DNA of 64,000 nt from Viola odorata (GCA_963691705.1 OY829542.1:54849002-54913001); one strand, 5' to 3'. Positions 1 through 11,593 are shown, counted from the first letter of the stretch. The notes: generated from the letters alone by a model not told the origin. A program made the numbers and translations.

Positions 1-439
1 GGGTCATTATTAGAGTGTCTCTTTTAATTGACTTGTATAGGGGGAAACCTTGGAAATTAGAGTGTCTCTAGTTCCTTTAACATTTCTATAAATCCATTTC
101 AGAATATGTTTTGTCAATGATCAATTACAAAGGATAGTCACCTTGTTTAAATCTCTACCAAGGATTGTTTCTCTACCTCTGATTTCATTCATATTTTCAG
201 TTATAATTTGTGCATGCTACTGTCACTCACTGATTTACACTCAAAGTACTGTTTTAATTTGGTTTCAATTACAAAAACTCCCCCTAACTTTGTTCCGATT
301 TGGTTTTTACAAGAAAAATACAAATTATTCAAGATTTCCTCCCTGTGGATTCGATCCTCTCACTACTATCTATATTATATTTTGTGGTTTAGCACTGAGT
401 TGAACATACATTTATGCAGTGGTTGCGACGCCTCTGTCA
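1..439 (+). repeat. 5' LTR, last 439 bp only
   Basis: This stretch repeats 8645-9083 with two substitutions and ends in the same TG-rich GACGCCTCTGTCA. The first roughly 1120 bp of this LTR, including the U3 promoter region and two expected palindrome copies, lie upstream of the window. Confidence 0.95.
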
Positions 440-444
440 TAAAT

Positions 445-462
445 TGGCGTCGTTGCCGGGGA
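445..462 (+). other. Primer binding site, tRNA-Asp type
   Basis: TGGCGTCGTTGCCGGGGA begins five bases after the LTR end. It differs by one base (T for C) from the TGGCGCCGTTGCCGGGGA primer site that plant Athila-type elements pair with the 3' end of tRNA-Asp. Confidence 0.85.
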
Positions 463-489
463 GGTAACGAGTTCTAATTTTCGTTTTTC

Positions 490-3400
490 TTGTTGATGAC
501 CAGGTCCAGTAATTCACAACCAGTACCTTACGTCCTTGAGATCACAAGAGTTGAAACCGCAATCAGATTATCCAAGAGGAAGTTTAACGAATTTTCATCT
601 TCTGGTTCAAATTCAGAAGCTGAGGTGAACCTATCCCTAGGCCTAGGGATAGACTCAGGATCAGAACCTGAAGCAGAACCAGCACCACCAGAGATGGATA
701 ATCCACCACCTGAACCTACCCTTCGGGAGCTCAATCAAGGAGCTGAACAAGAGTCCTTCTTGTGTATTAACTACCGCCCAGTACCAAATGATTGGGCCGT
801 GAAGTCAAATGTCATGCACAACCTCAGTAAATTCCGAGGACATGCATCTGAAAATCCTTACAAACACCTCCAGAAATTTCAGTTTGAGTGTGATGCTTTA
901 AAACCAACTGGAGTGACACTTGAACGAGCTAAGTTGAGAGCTTTCCCATGGTCTTTGGAGGATTCAGCCAAGAATTGGTTTTTTAGCTTGCCACACAACT
1001 CCATTAATTCTTGGGCTGATATGGCTGCTACGTTTCTAAAAAAATATTGGTCAGCCACCAAAGCAGGAGCAGCTAGGAAAAGTCTTGTCTCAATTCAGCA
1101 ACATGGTGACGAGTCTTTTGGGGAATATCACCAACGATTTAAAGACCTTCAAGAGGTCTGTCCTACCCATGGCCTGCCTGAGCAATCTCTCATTCAATAC
1201 TTCTACGATGGCATGCGAATTAAAGATAAGGAGAAGCTTGACTCAGCAGCTGGAGGAGCCTTGCTTGACTTAACACCAAGTAGAGCAAGGGCTCTCATTC
1301 AAACCTTGGCTGATAATTGCCACCAAAATGGAACTCAAGAACGTTCCACTTCAGCCCACAATATCAATGTAGCTGCCCTTGAGAAACACATGGAGGAAGT
1401 CTCCACATTTATGAAGAATTTTCCAGCTACAATTGCCCAAATTCAACAAATTCCACCACAACAAGTTGTTCCTTGTGGAGTTTGCTGCCAAATTAGACAT
1501 GTGACTCATGAGTGCCCTCTCATAGCCGATCCTCCTGAGCAAGTCAATGCTGCCATGCCACAACAAGGAAATGTGCACCCCAATACCAGCAATCCAGGCT
1601 GGAAGAACTACCCTCACTATGGGTGGGGTCCAAATCAGCAACAACCTCCGTTTGAGTGGAGAAATTTCAAGTCTAGACCCCAGCAAAGTTATCAAAACCA
1701 GCAACCAAATCAGCCACCTTCACAACCACAAGCACCACAGCTACCACCTCCTCAACAACCTCTGCAACTACCAGCACCACCACAAATACCCATTGAAGAC
1801 ACACTTAAGCAAATCCTTCAACCGTTCATCCAAACTACCCAAGGAGCCATTGCGGACCTTCAAAAGCAGATGGCGCAGCTTGCTATGAACCAGCAAAATA
1901 CCTCTGGACAGCTGCCATCAAACACCGTTGATAACCCAAGGCACGGACTGAATGCAATTACTTTGCAAAGTGGGAGAGATTTACCTCCCAGAGGAGTGCC
2001 GCACTCATCCCCAGGCCTAGGGATGAGTAAACCCGATACCAGTCCAGAAATTCAACCAGAAGTTGTGCCCAAAAATCAACCAGAAATTCAGCAAGACGCA
2101 CCTGCACCAGCTGAGCAACCTTCTGCACCTGCAGAGCCTCAGGTAATTCCTTTTCCCTTTCCAGAAAGGCCCTTAAAAGCCAAGAAGGAAAAAGAGGACA
2201 AATTAATTCTTGATGTTTTTCGAAAAGTTGCAATTAATGTTCCTTTGTTGGATTTAATTTCTCAAGTGCCTAAATATGCTAAATTCTTGAAAGAATTATG
2301 TACTAACAAGAAAAAACTTGAAGGGATTGAAAGAGTGAATTTAAGTGAAAATGTTTCAGCAATGCTTCAACAAAAACTTCCCGAAAAATGCAAAGACCAA
2401 GGTACGTTTTCAATACCTTGTAAAATAGGAAGTAAAGAGATAGAAGATGCATTGTGTGACTTGGGTGCAGGTATTAATGTCATGTCTCTGTCCATATTTG
2501 AAACTTTGAATATAGGATCTCTTAAGGAAACAAGAGTAGTAATCCAACTTGCCGATAGATCCATTATCTATCCAGTAGGTGTGCTTGAAAATGTTTTAGT
2601 GCAAGTAAACGATTTTGTGTTTCCTGTGGATTTCTATATTGTTGATATGAAAAATAAGGATGTACTTAAGACTACTGATGTGATCTTAGGAAGACCCTTC
2701 CTAAGAACAGCTAGAGCAAAAATTGATGTCTATGATGGATGCTTAACTTTTGAATTTTGTGGTGAAACGATTAAATTCAACATGTATGATGCCATGAAAC
2801 ATCCAAATGAAATTCATTCTGTGAATTTTATAGACATAATTGATCCTTATGTAAATGAAGTTTCTGATATTAACTCCATTGAACCTCTTGAGTATGTTCT
2901 TAGCAAAGGATTAACCAAGAAAAAATTGGAAAAATTGCAAGGAAGGATTGGAGTCAAATCTGAAATTGGTGACTTGGTCATGGAGCTGGACACGCCTCAT
3001 ATCCCTGCAGGTACTCTTAAAACCATTGAAATATCAGATAAAGTCACTAAAATCAGACCTTCAATTTTTCAGGCTCCCAATTTAGAACTCAAGAAACTGC
3101 CAGACCACCTGAAGTACTCATTCCTAGGCCTAGGGATGAGTCTGCCAGTAATTATTTCCAGCAGTTTGTCTAAAATAGAGGAAGACCGACTTATGCAACT
3201 TTTGAAGGAATACAAGGAGGCTATAGGTTGGACCATAGCAGACATAAAAGGGATATCTCCAACAATATATACTCACAGAATACACCTTGAGGATGATGCT
3301 AAAACAGTAAGGCAACCCCAAAGGAGGCTTAATCCTCCAATGATGGAAGTAGTGAAAAAAGAAATCCTAAAACTCCTTGCAGCTGGTGTAATCTACCCCA

Positions 3401-5985
3401 TTTCAGATTCATCTTGGGTGAGCCCTGTGCAAGTGGTTCCAAAGAAGTCAGGGATCACTGTTGTGACAAATGAGGAAGGAGAACTAGTTCAAAAGAGAGA
3501 GCAAGATGCATGGAGAGTGTGTATCGATTATAGGAGGCTGAATAATGCAATCCGAAAGGACCATTTTCCTCTTCCTTTTATTGATCAAATGCTAGAACGA
3601 TTAGCAAATAAATCTCACTACTGTTTTCTTGATGGATTTTCAGGTTTCCATCAAATTCCGGTGGCAAAGGAGGATCAAGAAAAGACAACGTTTACATGCC
3701 CTTTTGGCACATTTGCATACCAAAGAATGCCATTCGGATTGTGTAATGCACCAGCCACGTTCCAAAGGTGTATGATGAGTATTTTTTCGGATTATGTAGA
3801 GAAAGGTATAGAGGTATTTATGGACGATTTTACTGTCTATGGAAACTCTTTTGATGAATGCTTGAAAAATCTGAAAAAAATCCTTCAAAGATGCTTAGAA
3901 ACGAATTTGGTTTTAAATTATGAGAAATGCCATTTTATGGTAAATCAAGGAATTGTTTTAGGTCATGTTGTTTCTAAAAAAGGCATTGAGGTTGACAAAG
4001 CTAAAATAGATATTATTGAATCACAATCTTACCCATCTTGTGTACGAGATGTGCGTTCATTCTTAGGCCTTGCAGGTTTTTATCGAAGGTTTATTAAGGA
4101 TTTCTCAAAGATTGCGGAGCCTGTGTGTAGGCTGTTGCAAAAAGATGTTGAGTTTAATTTCGATGAAGCTTGTAAGAAGGCGTTCAACCTCTTAAAGGAG
4201 AAGCTCGTGACTGCACCTGTGATTAGAGCACCCGACTGGACCAGACCATTTGAGATAATGTGTGATGCTAGTGACACAGCCGTTGGGGCTGTTCTTGGAC
4301 AAAAAATTGGCAAAGAACCTCACGTGATCTACTACGCATCAAGAATGCTTGATTGTGCCCAGAAAAATTACACTACCACGGAGAAAGAATTATTTGCAAT
4401 TGTTTTTGCCTTAGACAAATTTCGTTCATACCTCCTTGGAACTAAAGTGATAATTTTTTCTGACCATGCAGCTTTGAAGTACTTAATGGCGAAGAACGAG
4501 GCAAAGCCTAGGCTCATTCGTTGGATACTCCTTCTACAGGAGTTTAACCTTGAGATCAGAGACAAGAAAGGCAAGGAAAACCTCGTGGCTGATCATTTAA
4601 GCCGACTCCTAACTGACCAAGAAATCAGACCTGTCAAGGAAAATTTTCCAGACGAGCACCTATTCCTAGGCCTAGGGATAGAGCCCTGGTATTCTGAAAT
4701 TGCAAATTTCCTTGCTACGGGTAGATTCAGAGGCGACTGCACTTCAGCCGAAAGAGAGAAGATCAGGAGGGACTCCAGACACTACCTTTGGGATGATCCT
4801 TACCTATGGAACATAGGAAAAGATCAAGTCATCCGCAAATGTGTCCTTGAATCCGAAATTCCATCAATTCTCCAACATTGTCACTCATATGCATGTGGAG
4901 GACACTTTGGCCCGAGGAGGACGTCTTGGAAGGTCTTGGAAGCGGGATTCTTCTGGCCTACATTGTTCAAAGACTCCTATATCTTCTGCAAAACTTGCCC
5001 CAATTGCCAAAAGACCGGAAATATTTCAGCAAAGAATCAAATGCCACTTAGTCCTATTCTTATTTGTGAGGTGTTTGATGTTTGGGGTATAGATTTCATG
5101 GGTCCCTTCCCAAACTCAAATGGCCACATTTACATCATTTTGGCAGTGGATTATTTGTCAAAGTGGGTAGAGGGAAAGGCAACAAGGGCGGATGATGCAA
5201 AAACAGTAGTTTCCTTCTTGAAGACACACATTCTCAACCGATTTGGAGTTCCCCGAGCAATCATTAGTGACAGGGGCAGCCACTTTTGTAATCGTATGGT
5301 TGCAAACCTCTTTGCCAAGTACAAGATCACCCATCGTATATCTACTGCCTACCATCCACAAACCAATGGAATGGCTGAACTATCCAATAGAGAAATCAAG
5401 TCTATCTTGGAGAAAACAGTGAGTCCAGCAAGGAAAGATTGGAGTCAGAGACTTGAAGATGCTTTGTGGGCTTATAGAACAGCATACAAAACCCCGATTG
5501 GAACCACTCCTTATCGGTTGGTTTATGGAAAATCATGTCATTTACCCGTTGAGATGCAACACCGTGCATTTTGGGCTATCAAGCAATGTAACATGAGCAT
5601 GAATGCAGCTGGTTTGCAAAGGAAATTACAGATTCAGGAGCTGGAAGAGTTGAGAAATTCAGCTTATGAGAATTCAGCCATTATCAAAGCTAAGGCAAAG
5701 GTATACCATGATGGCCGCATCCATTCCAAGGCCTTGAGAGTTGGCCAAAAAGTTCTCCTCTTCACATCCAGATTTCGCATCATGGCTGGAAAATTAAAAT
5801 CCAGATGGACTGGTCCTTACATAATTGTTAATGTGTACCCTCATGGTGCCATAGATATTCAGGACCCGAAAACAAATTCCATTTTCAAGGTTAATGGCCA
5901 ACGTTTGAAGCCATTTTATGAGGGATTTCGATCTCATATCGTGGAGAGCACCACGAATCAGCCATTTGATGTTAATGCAGCTTAA
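490..5985 (+). CDS. Gag-Pol polyprotein of Athila-like retrotransposon
   Basis: The 1831-residue polyprotein makes the particle and the enzymes that copy and insert the element. Domains in order: a low-complexity N-terminus with acidic stretches; a retrotransposon gag domain (about 110-285); a CCHC zinc knuckle [14 protein letters not shown] near residue 329; a Pro/Gln-rich linker; an aspartic protease with DLGA near 657; reverse transcriptase with YCFLDGFSG near 1044 and the catalytic FMDDF near 1110; RNase H starting MCDAS near 1258; integrase with HHCC zinc finger near 1464-1500, GIDFMGPF near 1534, SDRG near 1592 and a C-terminal GPY-like WTGPY near 1773. No stop or frameshift is present, so it may be active. 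Four linkers (residues about 51, 509, 880, 1394) carry an LGLG segment encoded by a DNA palindrome. The start is the first ATG after the primer site (Met-Leu-Met-Thr); the third residue could also serve. Confidence 0.95.
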   Translation: MLMTRSSNSQPVPYVLEITRVETAIRLSKRKFNEFSSSGSNSEAEVNLSLGLGIDSGSEPEAEPAPPEMDNPPPEPTLRELNQGAEQESFLCINYRPVPNDWAVKSNVMHNLSKFRGHASENPYKHLQKFQFECDALKPTGVTLERAKLRAFPWSLEDSAKNWFFSLPHNSINSWADMAATFLKKYWSATKAGAARKSLVSIQQHGDESFGEYHQRFKDLQEVCPTHGLPEQSLIQYFYDGMRIKDKEKLDSAAGGALLDLTPSRARALIQTLADNCHQNGTQERSTSAHNINVAALEKHMEEVSTFMKNFPATIAQIQQIPPQQVVPCGVCCQIRHVTHECPLIADPPEQVNAAMPQQGNVHPNTSNPGWKNYPHYGWGPNQQQPPFEWRNFKSRPQQSYQNQQPNQPPSQPQAPQLPPPQQPLQLPAPPQIPIEDTLKQILQPFIQTTQGAIADLQKQMAQLAMNQQNTSGQLPSNTVDNPRHGLNAITLQSGRDLPPRGVPHSSPGLGMSKPDTSPEIQPEVVPKNQPEIQQDAPAPAEQPSAPAEPQVIPFPFPERPLKAKKEKEDKLILDVFRKVAINVPLLDLISQVPKYAKFLKELCTNKKKLEGIERVNLSENVSAMLQQKLPEKCKDQGTFSIPCKIGSKEIEDALCDLGAGINVMSLSIFETLNIGSLKETRVVIQLADRSIIYPVGVLENVLVQVNDFVFPVDFYIVDMKNKDVLKTTDVILGRPFLRTARAKIDVYDGCLTFEFCGETIKFNMYDAMKHPNEIHSVNFIDIIDPYVNEVSDINSIEPLEYVLSKGLTKKKLEKLQGRIGVKSEIGDLVMELDTPHIPAGTLKTIEISDKVTKIRPSIFQAPNLELKKLPDHLKYSFLGLGMSLPVIISSSLSKIEEDRLMQLLKEYKEAIGWTIADIKGISPTIYTHRIHLEDDAKTVRQPQRRLNPPMMEVVKKEILKLLAAGVIYPISDSSWVSPVQVVPKKSGITVVTNEEGELVQKREQDAWRVCIDYRRLNNAIRKDHFPLPFIDQMLERLANKSHYCFLDGFSGFHQIPVAKEDQEKTTFTCPFGTFAYQRMPFGLCNAPATFQRCMMSIFSDYVEKGIEVFMDDFTVYGNSFDECLKNLKKILQRCLETNLVLNYEKCHFMVNQGIVLGHVVSKKGIEVDKAKIDIIESQSYPSCVRDVRSFLGLAGFYRRFIKDFSKIAEPVCRLLQKDVEFNFDEACKKAFNLLKEKLVTAPVIRAPDWTRPFEIMCDASDTAVGAVLGQKIGKEPHVIYYASRMLDCAQKNYTTTEKELFAIVFALDKFRSYLLGTKVIIFSDHAALKYLMAKNEAKPRLIRWILLLQEFNLEIRDKKGKENLVADHLSRLLTDQEIRPVKENFPDEHLFLGLGIEPWYSEIANFLATGRFRGDCTSAEREKIRRDSRHYLWDDPYLWNIGKDQVIRKCVLESEIPSILQHCHSYACGGHFGPRRTSWKVLEAGFFWPTLFKDSYIFCKTCPNCQKTGNISAKNQMPLSPILICEVFDVWGIDFMGPFPNSNGHIYIILAVDYLSKWVEGKATRADDAKTVVSFLKTHILNRFGVPRAIISDRGSHFCNRMVANLFAKYKITHRISTAYHPQTNGMAELSNREIKSILEKTVSPARKDWSQRLEDALWAYRTAYKTPIGTTPYRLVYGKSCHLPVEMQHRAFWAIKQCNMSMNAAGLQRKLQIQELEELRNSAYENSAIIKAKAKVYHDGRIHSKALRVGQKVLLFTSRFRIMAGKLKSRWTGPYIIVNVYPHGAIDIQDPKTNSIFKVNGQRLKPFYEGFRSHIVESTTNQPFDVNAA
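633..650. repeat. Palindrome copy 1, gag N-terminal linker
   Basis: Perfect 18-bp palindrome ATCCCTAGGCCTAGGGAT; with flanking CT and AG the perfect palindrome is 22 bp (631-652). It encodes LSLGLGI in the gag frame. Confidence 0.95.
2003..2028. repeat. Palindrome copy 2, gag/protease linker
   Basis: A 26-bp palindrome with one mismatch (C2012 opposite A2019), outer ends ACTCAT and ATGAGT. It encodes SSPGLGMS in frame. Confidence 0.92.
3116..3141. repeat. Palindrome copy 3, protease/RT linker
   Basis: A 26-bp palindrome with the same ACTCAT/ATGAGT ends as copy 2. One mismatch (T3122 against G) would be a G-U wobble in RNA. It encodes FLGLGMS in frame. Confidence 0.92.
4660..4681. repeat. 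Palindrome copy 4, RNase H/integrase linker
   Basis: A 22-bp palindrome with outer ends CTAT and ATAG as in copy 1. One T/G mismatch would be a wobble pair in RNA. It encodes FLGLGIE in frame. Confidence 0.92.
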
Positions 5986-6087
5986 GCAAGCAGTATCTAG
6001 TCTTTTCCAAGACTATAAATTGGAACAAAATGTGGGAATCAGCCCACACCATTTCAGCCTGTGCAAAAATGATCAGCAGCTTGACCT

Positions 6088-6105
6088 ATCCCTAGGCCTA
6101 GGGAT
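6088..6105. repeat. Palindrome copy 5, downstream of pol
   Basis: Perfect 18-mer ATCCCTAGGCCTAGGGAT about 100 bp after the pol stop. Flanks ACCT and GGGT extend it to 26 bp with one T/G mismatch. Confidence 0.95.
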
Positions 6106-6369
6106 GGGTTCAGTCTCGAATTTCAGGCACAAAGACACAACAAGCTTGCCACCTCACATAAGCTTTCCAAATCACATCCAGCAAAGGATCCTCGATGTCA
6201 TGGAGCATGCATTCCCAGCTCCATCCCCACCCAATCCTTGAATCAAGATTGCCCCCCCAGTTTTTCTTTTCCTTTTCTCCTTTTATTTATTTTATTTTCT
6301 GTTTTTGTTTGTTTGTGTTTTTCTTTGATTGTTTGTTGTTCTTTCTCACATTGAGGACAATGTGTCAAA

Positions 6370-6384
6370 TAAGTGTGGGGGAGA
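6370..6384 (+). other. Second polypurine-tract-like site
   Basis: AAGTGTGGGGGAGA repeats the first eleven bases of the 3' polypurine tract at 7510, about 1.14 kb upstream of it. It may prime internal plus-strand synthesis; this is inference from the identity. Confidence 0.5.
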
Positions 6385-6762
6385 CACTTTCATGTTTATT
6401 TTTGTGTGACTTAATGGATGTTTGAATTTTTTAATTTTATGCATGTTTTTAATTTTTCTGCAATTTTTTCATTTTTTTTCGTTTGATTTGTTTCCCTTTT
6501 TGCTGCATGTTTATTTCAATTAATTGTGTATGCGCAACTGCTTGTTTTAATTCATGCATGTGTTTTTGCTTTTTCCTTTGTTTTTACCCCTTTTGTATGG
6601 AATTAAATCCCAAAAACTGAACTCATATGAATACTTGATCAATTAACTCTTTCTAGCAGTACTGAACACTTCCTTTATTGCATATGTGCATTTATTTACT
6701 TATAAGTATGATGAGTGTTGCTGTCCTAAGAAATGCTTTGCTAGGACTGAACTGCCGTATCC

Positions 6763-6780
6763 ATCCCTAGGCCTAGGGAT
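6763..6780. repeat. Palindrome copy 6, 3' non-coding region
   Basis: Perfect 18-mer identical to copies 1 and 5, in non-coding DNA between pol and the 3' LTR. Confidence 0.95.
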
Positions 6781-7509
6781 AAGGATCCCTTCCTCATCAC
6801 TACTGTCAGTTTTTATATTTTTGCTCGCATGTGTACCCTTTAAATTCTTGTGTGTGGTCTCTCTCTTCATACCCTTTGGACTGCACGATGTTGGTGGTTC
6901 GGCACCATCATCCCATCATGGAGAAACTTCCAATCGGTTGTGTGCTAACCCCGTATTTAGGGCCGATCATAGCACCATGGTGAGAGACAAGTCTGCATGT
7001 GCATGTGCTTGAGTTCGAAAAAAAATATATAAAAAGAAAAAAAAATGGGAGTGTGGATTGAAGGAAAGTTGAAAAGAAAAAAAAAATGAAAAAGAAGGAA
7101 GAAAAAAAGAAAAAAGAAAAAGAAAATAAAAATAAAAGGAGGTATAAGAGGCCGAAGGCCTAAACAAAAGAAAGATGTTGGAGGAACATGGAGAAGAGGA
7201 AAAGATTGGTGGTGTTCTTCGCTTACTGTTTGTGCTTTTTATAATTCTTGCATGAGTGTCAGCAGCAGTGTTTGGATTTAGAGCCAAAGGAGGAGAAGGT
7301 AGAGGTTCTAGGATTGTATTTCTTGGTTTGACAGCATGCTATTATACTTCTATATAAATATTTGTACATTTGTGATGTTGGGAGTGTTTAACATTGCTTG
7401 AAGGAGTTGATTCTTGAAGTCTTTGTTTGAGTTCAGTCCAGGGATTGATATTTATGCAGAAGGTTTATTTTGTGTGTTCTTAGTTCATGCTTGAGGGCAA
7501 GCATGGATT

Positions 7510-7523
7510 AAGTGTGGGGGATT
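7510..7523 (+). other. 3' polypurine tract
   Basis: AAGTGTGGGGGATT lies directly before the TG that opens the 3' LTR, the position where plus-strand DNA synthesis is primed. Confidence 0.8.
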
Positions 7524-7740
7524 TGATTGATTGTTTATTTACCTTGTTTTATTGTCTCTTTTATTATTAATCGAGATAATAATTATGCTACTTTGAGGTT
7601 GTTTCCTTCCTATTTTGCTTTGCAGGCTTAATAATCGTTAAATGAGGAAAAGGAACGAAAAGCTTGAAGATTAGAGCTAAAATAATCAATCGGTGTTGGA
7701 GTTTTGATTTCAGCCTACTGTCTGCCGAATTTGGTCTCTC

Positions 7741-7760
7741 CATCCCTAGGCCTAGGGATG
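7741..7760. repeat. Palindrome copy 7, 3' LTR
   Basis: Perfect 20-bp palindrome (C and G added to the 18-mer core), 218 bp inside the 3' LTR. Confidence 0.95.
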
Positions 7761-8553
7761 AGTCCGACCGTGTCAGAGTTCCAGCCTGGACAGCACTGAG
7801 TGTACTTGTGTATTTTATTTGAGAGTGCTGGTTCGGACAGCCTGGAACCTGGAGGACATGGGCACGAGTATTAGTGCCTGGATTCCTTCTTCCACCTTGC
7901 AGAAACACCAAGGGGACATCAATGGAAGAATGACAAAACATTCCCTTTGAATTATTCAAGAATATTCTCTTCAAAAGTGAAGAAGTGTCATTTTCCAGCC
8001 TGGTTTTGACAGCACATGTTCTTGAAGTGCTGCAATTATTTTATGGTGAAGGTTGGACCTTTGAATCAGAAAAGAGGAGAAGGAGAAAGGCTATTAAAAG
8101 GGAGGACGACGATGCAGAAGAGGAGGAGGGATCGGATCAGAGAAGAAGAGATCAGAAAAACTGCACCACTTTTCCACTTTATTTTCCAGCAATTTCCTAC
8201 TTTGAACAATAAGTTTTATTTTGTGATTTTAATTATGTATTGTGGCTAAACTCCTCTGATTCTTGGTAGAGATTAGAGGTTGACTATCCATGTTATTGTG
8301 AGACTTGTGTTGAACTTAATATGAATGTTTTTATATTTCTTTCCTTCTCATTTTAATTTATTAAAACTTGTTCTTGTTAAAATTGGAAGTTTGGCCAACT
8401 TGTGATTTGATTTGAATGAGTAATGTCAGTTTCATTTATATTAGTGTTTTTCCTACATTAAATGAAGATTGAGTAGACAACTAGTTGATTATTGACATAA
8501 GACTTGTCATTTTAAACTAGGAAGAAGGAGAAGAATAGGTCCAGGGCTGACTG

Positions 8554-8581
8554 AATCCATCCCTAGGCCTAGGGATGGGTT
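8554..8581. repeat. Palindrome copy 8, 3' LTR
   Basis: Perfect 18-mer core at 8559-8576; flanks AATCC and GGGTT extend it to 28 bp with one T/G mismatch. It lies just upstream of the LTR part also present at 1-439. Confidence 0.95.
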
Positions 8582-9083
8582 TCCCGTGTGTTTACAATTT
8601 TCCAGCAACTCTTAGGAAAACTTGAGAAATTGTTAGGAGAGTTTGGGTCATTATTAGAGTGTCTCTTTTAATTGACTTGTATAGGGGGAAACCTTGGAAA
8701 TTAGAGTGTCTCTAGTTCCTTTAACATTTCTATAAATCCATTTCAGAATATGTTTTGTCAATGATCAATTACAAAGGATAGTCACCTTGTTTAAATCTCT
8801 ACCAAGGATTGTTTCTCTACCTCTGATTTCATTCATATTTTCAGTTATAATTTGTGCATGCTACTGTCACTCACTGATTTACACTCAAAGTACTGTTTTA
8901 ATTTGGTGTCAATTACAAAAACTCCCCCTAACTTTGTTCCGATTTGGTTTTTACAAGAAAAATACAAATTATTCAAGATTTCCTCCCTGTGGATTCGATC
9001 CTCTCACTACTATCTACATTATATTTTGTGGTTTAGCACTGAGTTGAACATACATTTATGCAGTGGTTGCGACGCCTCTGTCA

Positions 9084-9694
9084 GTAGCTGATTCATGTAA
9101 ATAATTTTTCCTGTTTAAAAAAAAGGGAAATTAGAATTTTTGGCACCTGCACTCCATTTAAATGACTGATTTAACACTTCTCTTTTTTTTTGCTTTTAAA
9201 TGACACATGCACTCAAAAGAAATGTCACATTTGATACCTCTCTCACACCGTTAGTCTGACACCGTTATCCGTCCTACGTGGCATGACATGTCAGACGCCA
9301 CGTCATGAGCTGCTGACGTGTCATGCCACGTAAGCAACCCGGACCAAACTTCACCATCTTAAAAAATTCAAGTACTAAAATTTATTTTCGTTTTTCTGTT
9401 TATTTTGTTAGAATAGATTAAACTACATTCATTTAGGACAAGAAACGAGATAGATTTATTTAATTTACACTAATAATTCAAAATGTTGGGAATCTGCATA
9501 CAACACGTTCAACACCAGACATAAACAAACAAAGCTAGTCAAAACCCTTTCAATACCAACAAATAAAGCTAGTAATTGCAAACAAATACAAGAAACCCAA
9601 TTGATTTTAGATATATTCCTTTTCTTATTTTTGGAACTTAATTACCTGAGATAATGGAGAGAACAATGCGCTCACATCTCTTGAGGAATTCCCT
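9084..9694. other. Spacer with short inverted repeat
   Basis: No gene is seen. The notable feature is an imperfect inverted repeat at 9275-9294 and 9313-9332 built from ACGTGGCATGACA, resembling the core of the MITEs at 61.8-63.4 kb that also pair ACGTGGC with GCCACGT. The rest is AT-rich. Confidence 0.55.
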
Positions 9695-11593
9695 GGGTTT
9701 TCTTGATTTTGGCTAATTTCCGATGGCGACGGGGGAGAGGCAGCGAATCGGGAGGGAGCAGCAAGGTTTGATTGGAATTAATTGGGTTGGGGACATTAGG
9801 GTTGGCCGGTTGGGTTGGGTAAACAAACATAATAAATAAGGGATATGGATTATCGGAATCCGACATAATCCGACTGTCGGAATCCGAAAACGTTCGTATT
9901 CTGACAGCCTGATCCGATTAGCGTCCGATATGCCTTCAGATCGGAGCGGATGGGTGAGATCGGATCGGTTCGGGTCGGATCGGTCGAATCCACCTATCCG
10001 ATCTCACCCCTAGTTCGAATCCTCTTGGCCTCAAAATTCTTTTTTTCCAGCTTTTTTTCATTCAAAAGACGTCGTTTTGGTGCTTTAAAACAAATTCTGA
10101 AATTGCATCAAAACGGCACCGTTTTGATAAGTACCAAAATGACGTCGTTTTGATAAATTTTACTTTAAAAAAAAAGCCGAAATCAAACCGAACCGAATTT
10201 TTCGGTAATTATAGTTATGAAAGTAAAATTTAACTTTATTCGTAAAACTTACTCAACCCATTTGTAACTTATGCTTTGTATGGGAACTAAAGTGCAGGAA
10301 GTAAAAGAGGGGAAGTTTAACTAGGGAAAGGAAAGGAAAGGAAAAGAGAGGAAGGGAACTTGTAGAGAAATTCCCTTGTATGGCTGCATCTTTTATACAC
10401 AAGGGAAAAGGAAGGAAATTTCCTTTAAACCTCATGGCCCAAGCCCAAGCCCATGACTTTCTTTTCTAATTTAAGCTCAGTCTATAATTTTCTTTCTTTT
10501 CCTCCCACTTTTGGAAGGATTTTTTTTGTGAGCCAGGGAGGAAATTTTTACAATTTATTTACTCCCTATTCCCTTCCTTTCCCTTTGATTCCCTTAAACA
10601 TTTTTTTCCCATACAAGGGAAAGTTTAAAAATTTCTTTTCTCTTCCTTTCCTTTCCTCCCCCTCCTAATCCTTCATCCTATACAGAGGCTTAAAGTATGC
10701 TAAAATGATTATTTGATTAATAATAGTACCATAAAGTTTTTATAAATATAAATCTAAAAATTAAAAGTTAAATTTAATTGGAAAAAGATTAAATTAAATT
10801 CAATGGAATAGCTAATTATTTATGTATAAATTATTTATAAATGATAAAACATATACTTCAAATTTACATTCATACATAATCTCATGTTTTGAAAAAACAT
10901 ATAGTATAAACTTTAAAAACCTCAAGTACAATTATTTTAATTAATAAACTCACTAAACTCTTTTGACAAATAACATACTTATAACGAGAAATAATAATTT
11001 AATCTACCATACAGCGTGACGACAAATATCTTGTTAGTCGCCGAATTTGAATTTTTTTTTGTCAATTAGATAGGGAGAAAACTTAGAGGATTAATAAAAA
11101 ATAATAGAATTTTAAAGATTATTACGAGAGAGTAGAAAAAACTAAGGATGAAAGTATGAAGAAGAAAATAGAACTTTAGAACTACTTTGAAGAAGTGTAA
11201 AATTAAAATACCAAATTGAACAAAATGAACCGTGAACTCTAAAAAAATTAAAAAATAAAACATTAATCTCGTTTTTTTTCTTTTTAATGATTTTATTAAT
11301 TTTAGCACATGAAAGATTAAGCTCCTCACATAAGCCAAATAAAAAAAAATATCTACGTTATCTCCGCATATAAGAGAAATAAATAAGTCCAACGGTGTAA
11401 TAAAGCTAATGAAAAAAGCTACCCTATTATGGGCTGAAGAACAAAAAATTGTTAAGCAGGCCCAAGCCCAGATTAATGTAGATATATCTACAGTTGTGGC
11501 TCTCACAATCCATCATCACTCTCCGTCTCATCTCTTTAACAAGAAAACCGCCCATTAAACAAAAACCCAATTTCAAAAGAAAACCCTAAACCC

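Larger units (their letters stand above)
5986..7509 (+). other. Non-coding region between pol and 3' LTR
   Basis: No convincing ORF and no env-like gene. The region holds palindrome copies 5 and 6, the phrase GAGGACAATGTGTC followed by AAGTGTGGGGGAGA near 6352-6384, and a long A/G tract at about 7018-7145. Such purine-rich spacers are usual upstream of the 3' LTR in Athila/Tat elements. Confidence 0.7.
1..9083 (+). mobile_element. Athila-like Ty3/gypsy LTR retrotransposon, 5' end cut by window
   Basis: Order on the plus strand: 3' part of the 5' LTR, Asp-type primer binding site, one gag-protease-RT-RNaseH-integrase ORF, about 1.5 kb of non-coding DNA, polypurine tract, complete 3' LTR. The RT-RNaseH-integrase order is that of Ty3/gypsy; the Asp primer site and the protein wording point to the Athila/Tat branch. 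Positions 1-439 and 8645-9083 differ at only two sites that I found (264 and the equivalent of 9017), so the insertion is young. The ORF has no stop or frameshift. The base after the 3' LTR starts GTAGC; the matching 5' flank lies outside the window, so the target duplication cannot be checked. Confidence 0.95.
7524..9083 (+). repeat. 3' LTR, complete, about 1560 bp
   Basis: It starts TGATTG after the polypurine tract and ends CTGTCA; the last 439 bp match window positions 1-439. The 5' boundary is inferred from the tract and the TG dinucleotide because the homologous start of the other LTR is outside the window. It contains palindrome copies 7 and 8. Confidence 0.88.

Noticed and set aside
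6686..7287. Possible env-like frames between pol and the 3' LTR
   Set aside because: Short, without signal peptide plus membrane anchor in one frame, and crossing low-complexity A/G sequence.
10005..10025. T-arm-like TAGTTCGAATCCTC
   Set aside because: No other tRNA arms around it; it belongs to a GATCGG-rich repeat.
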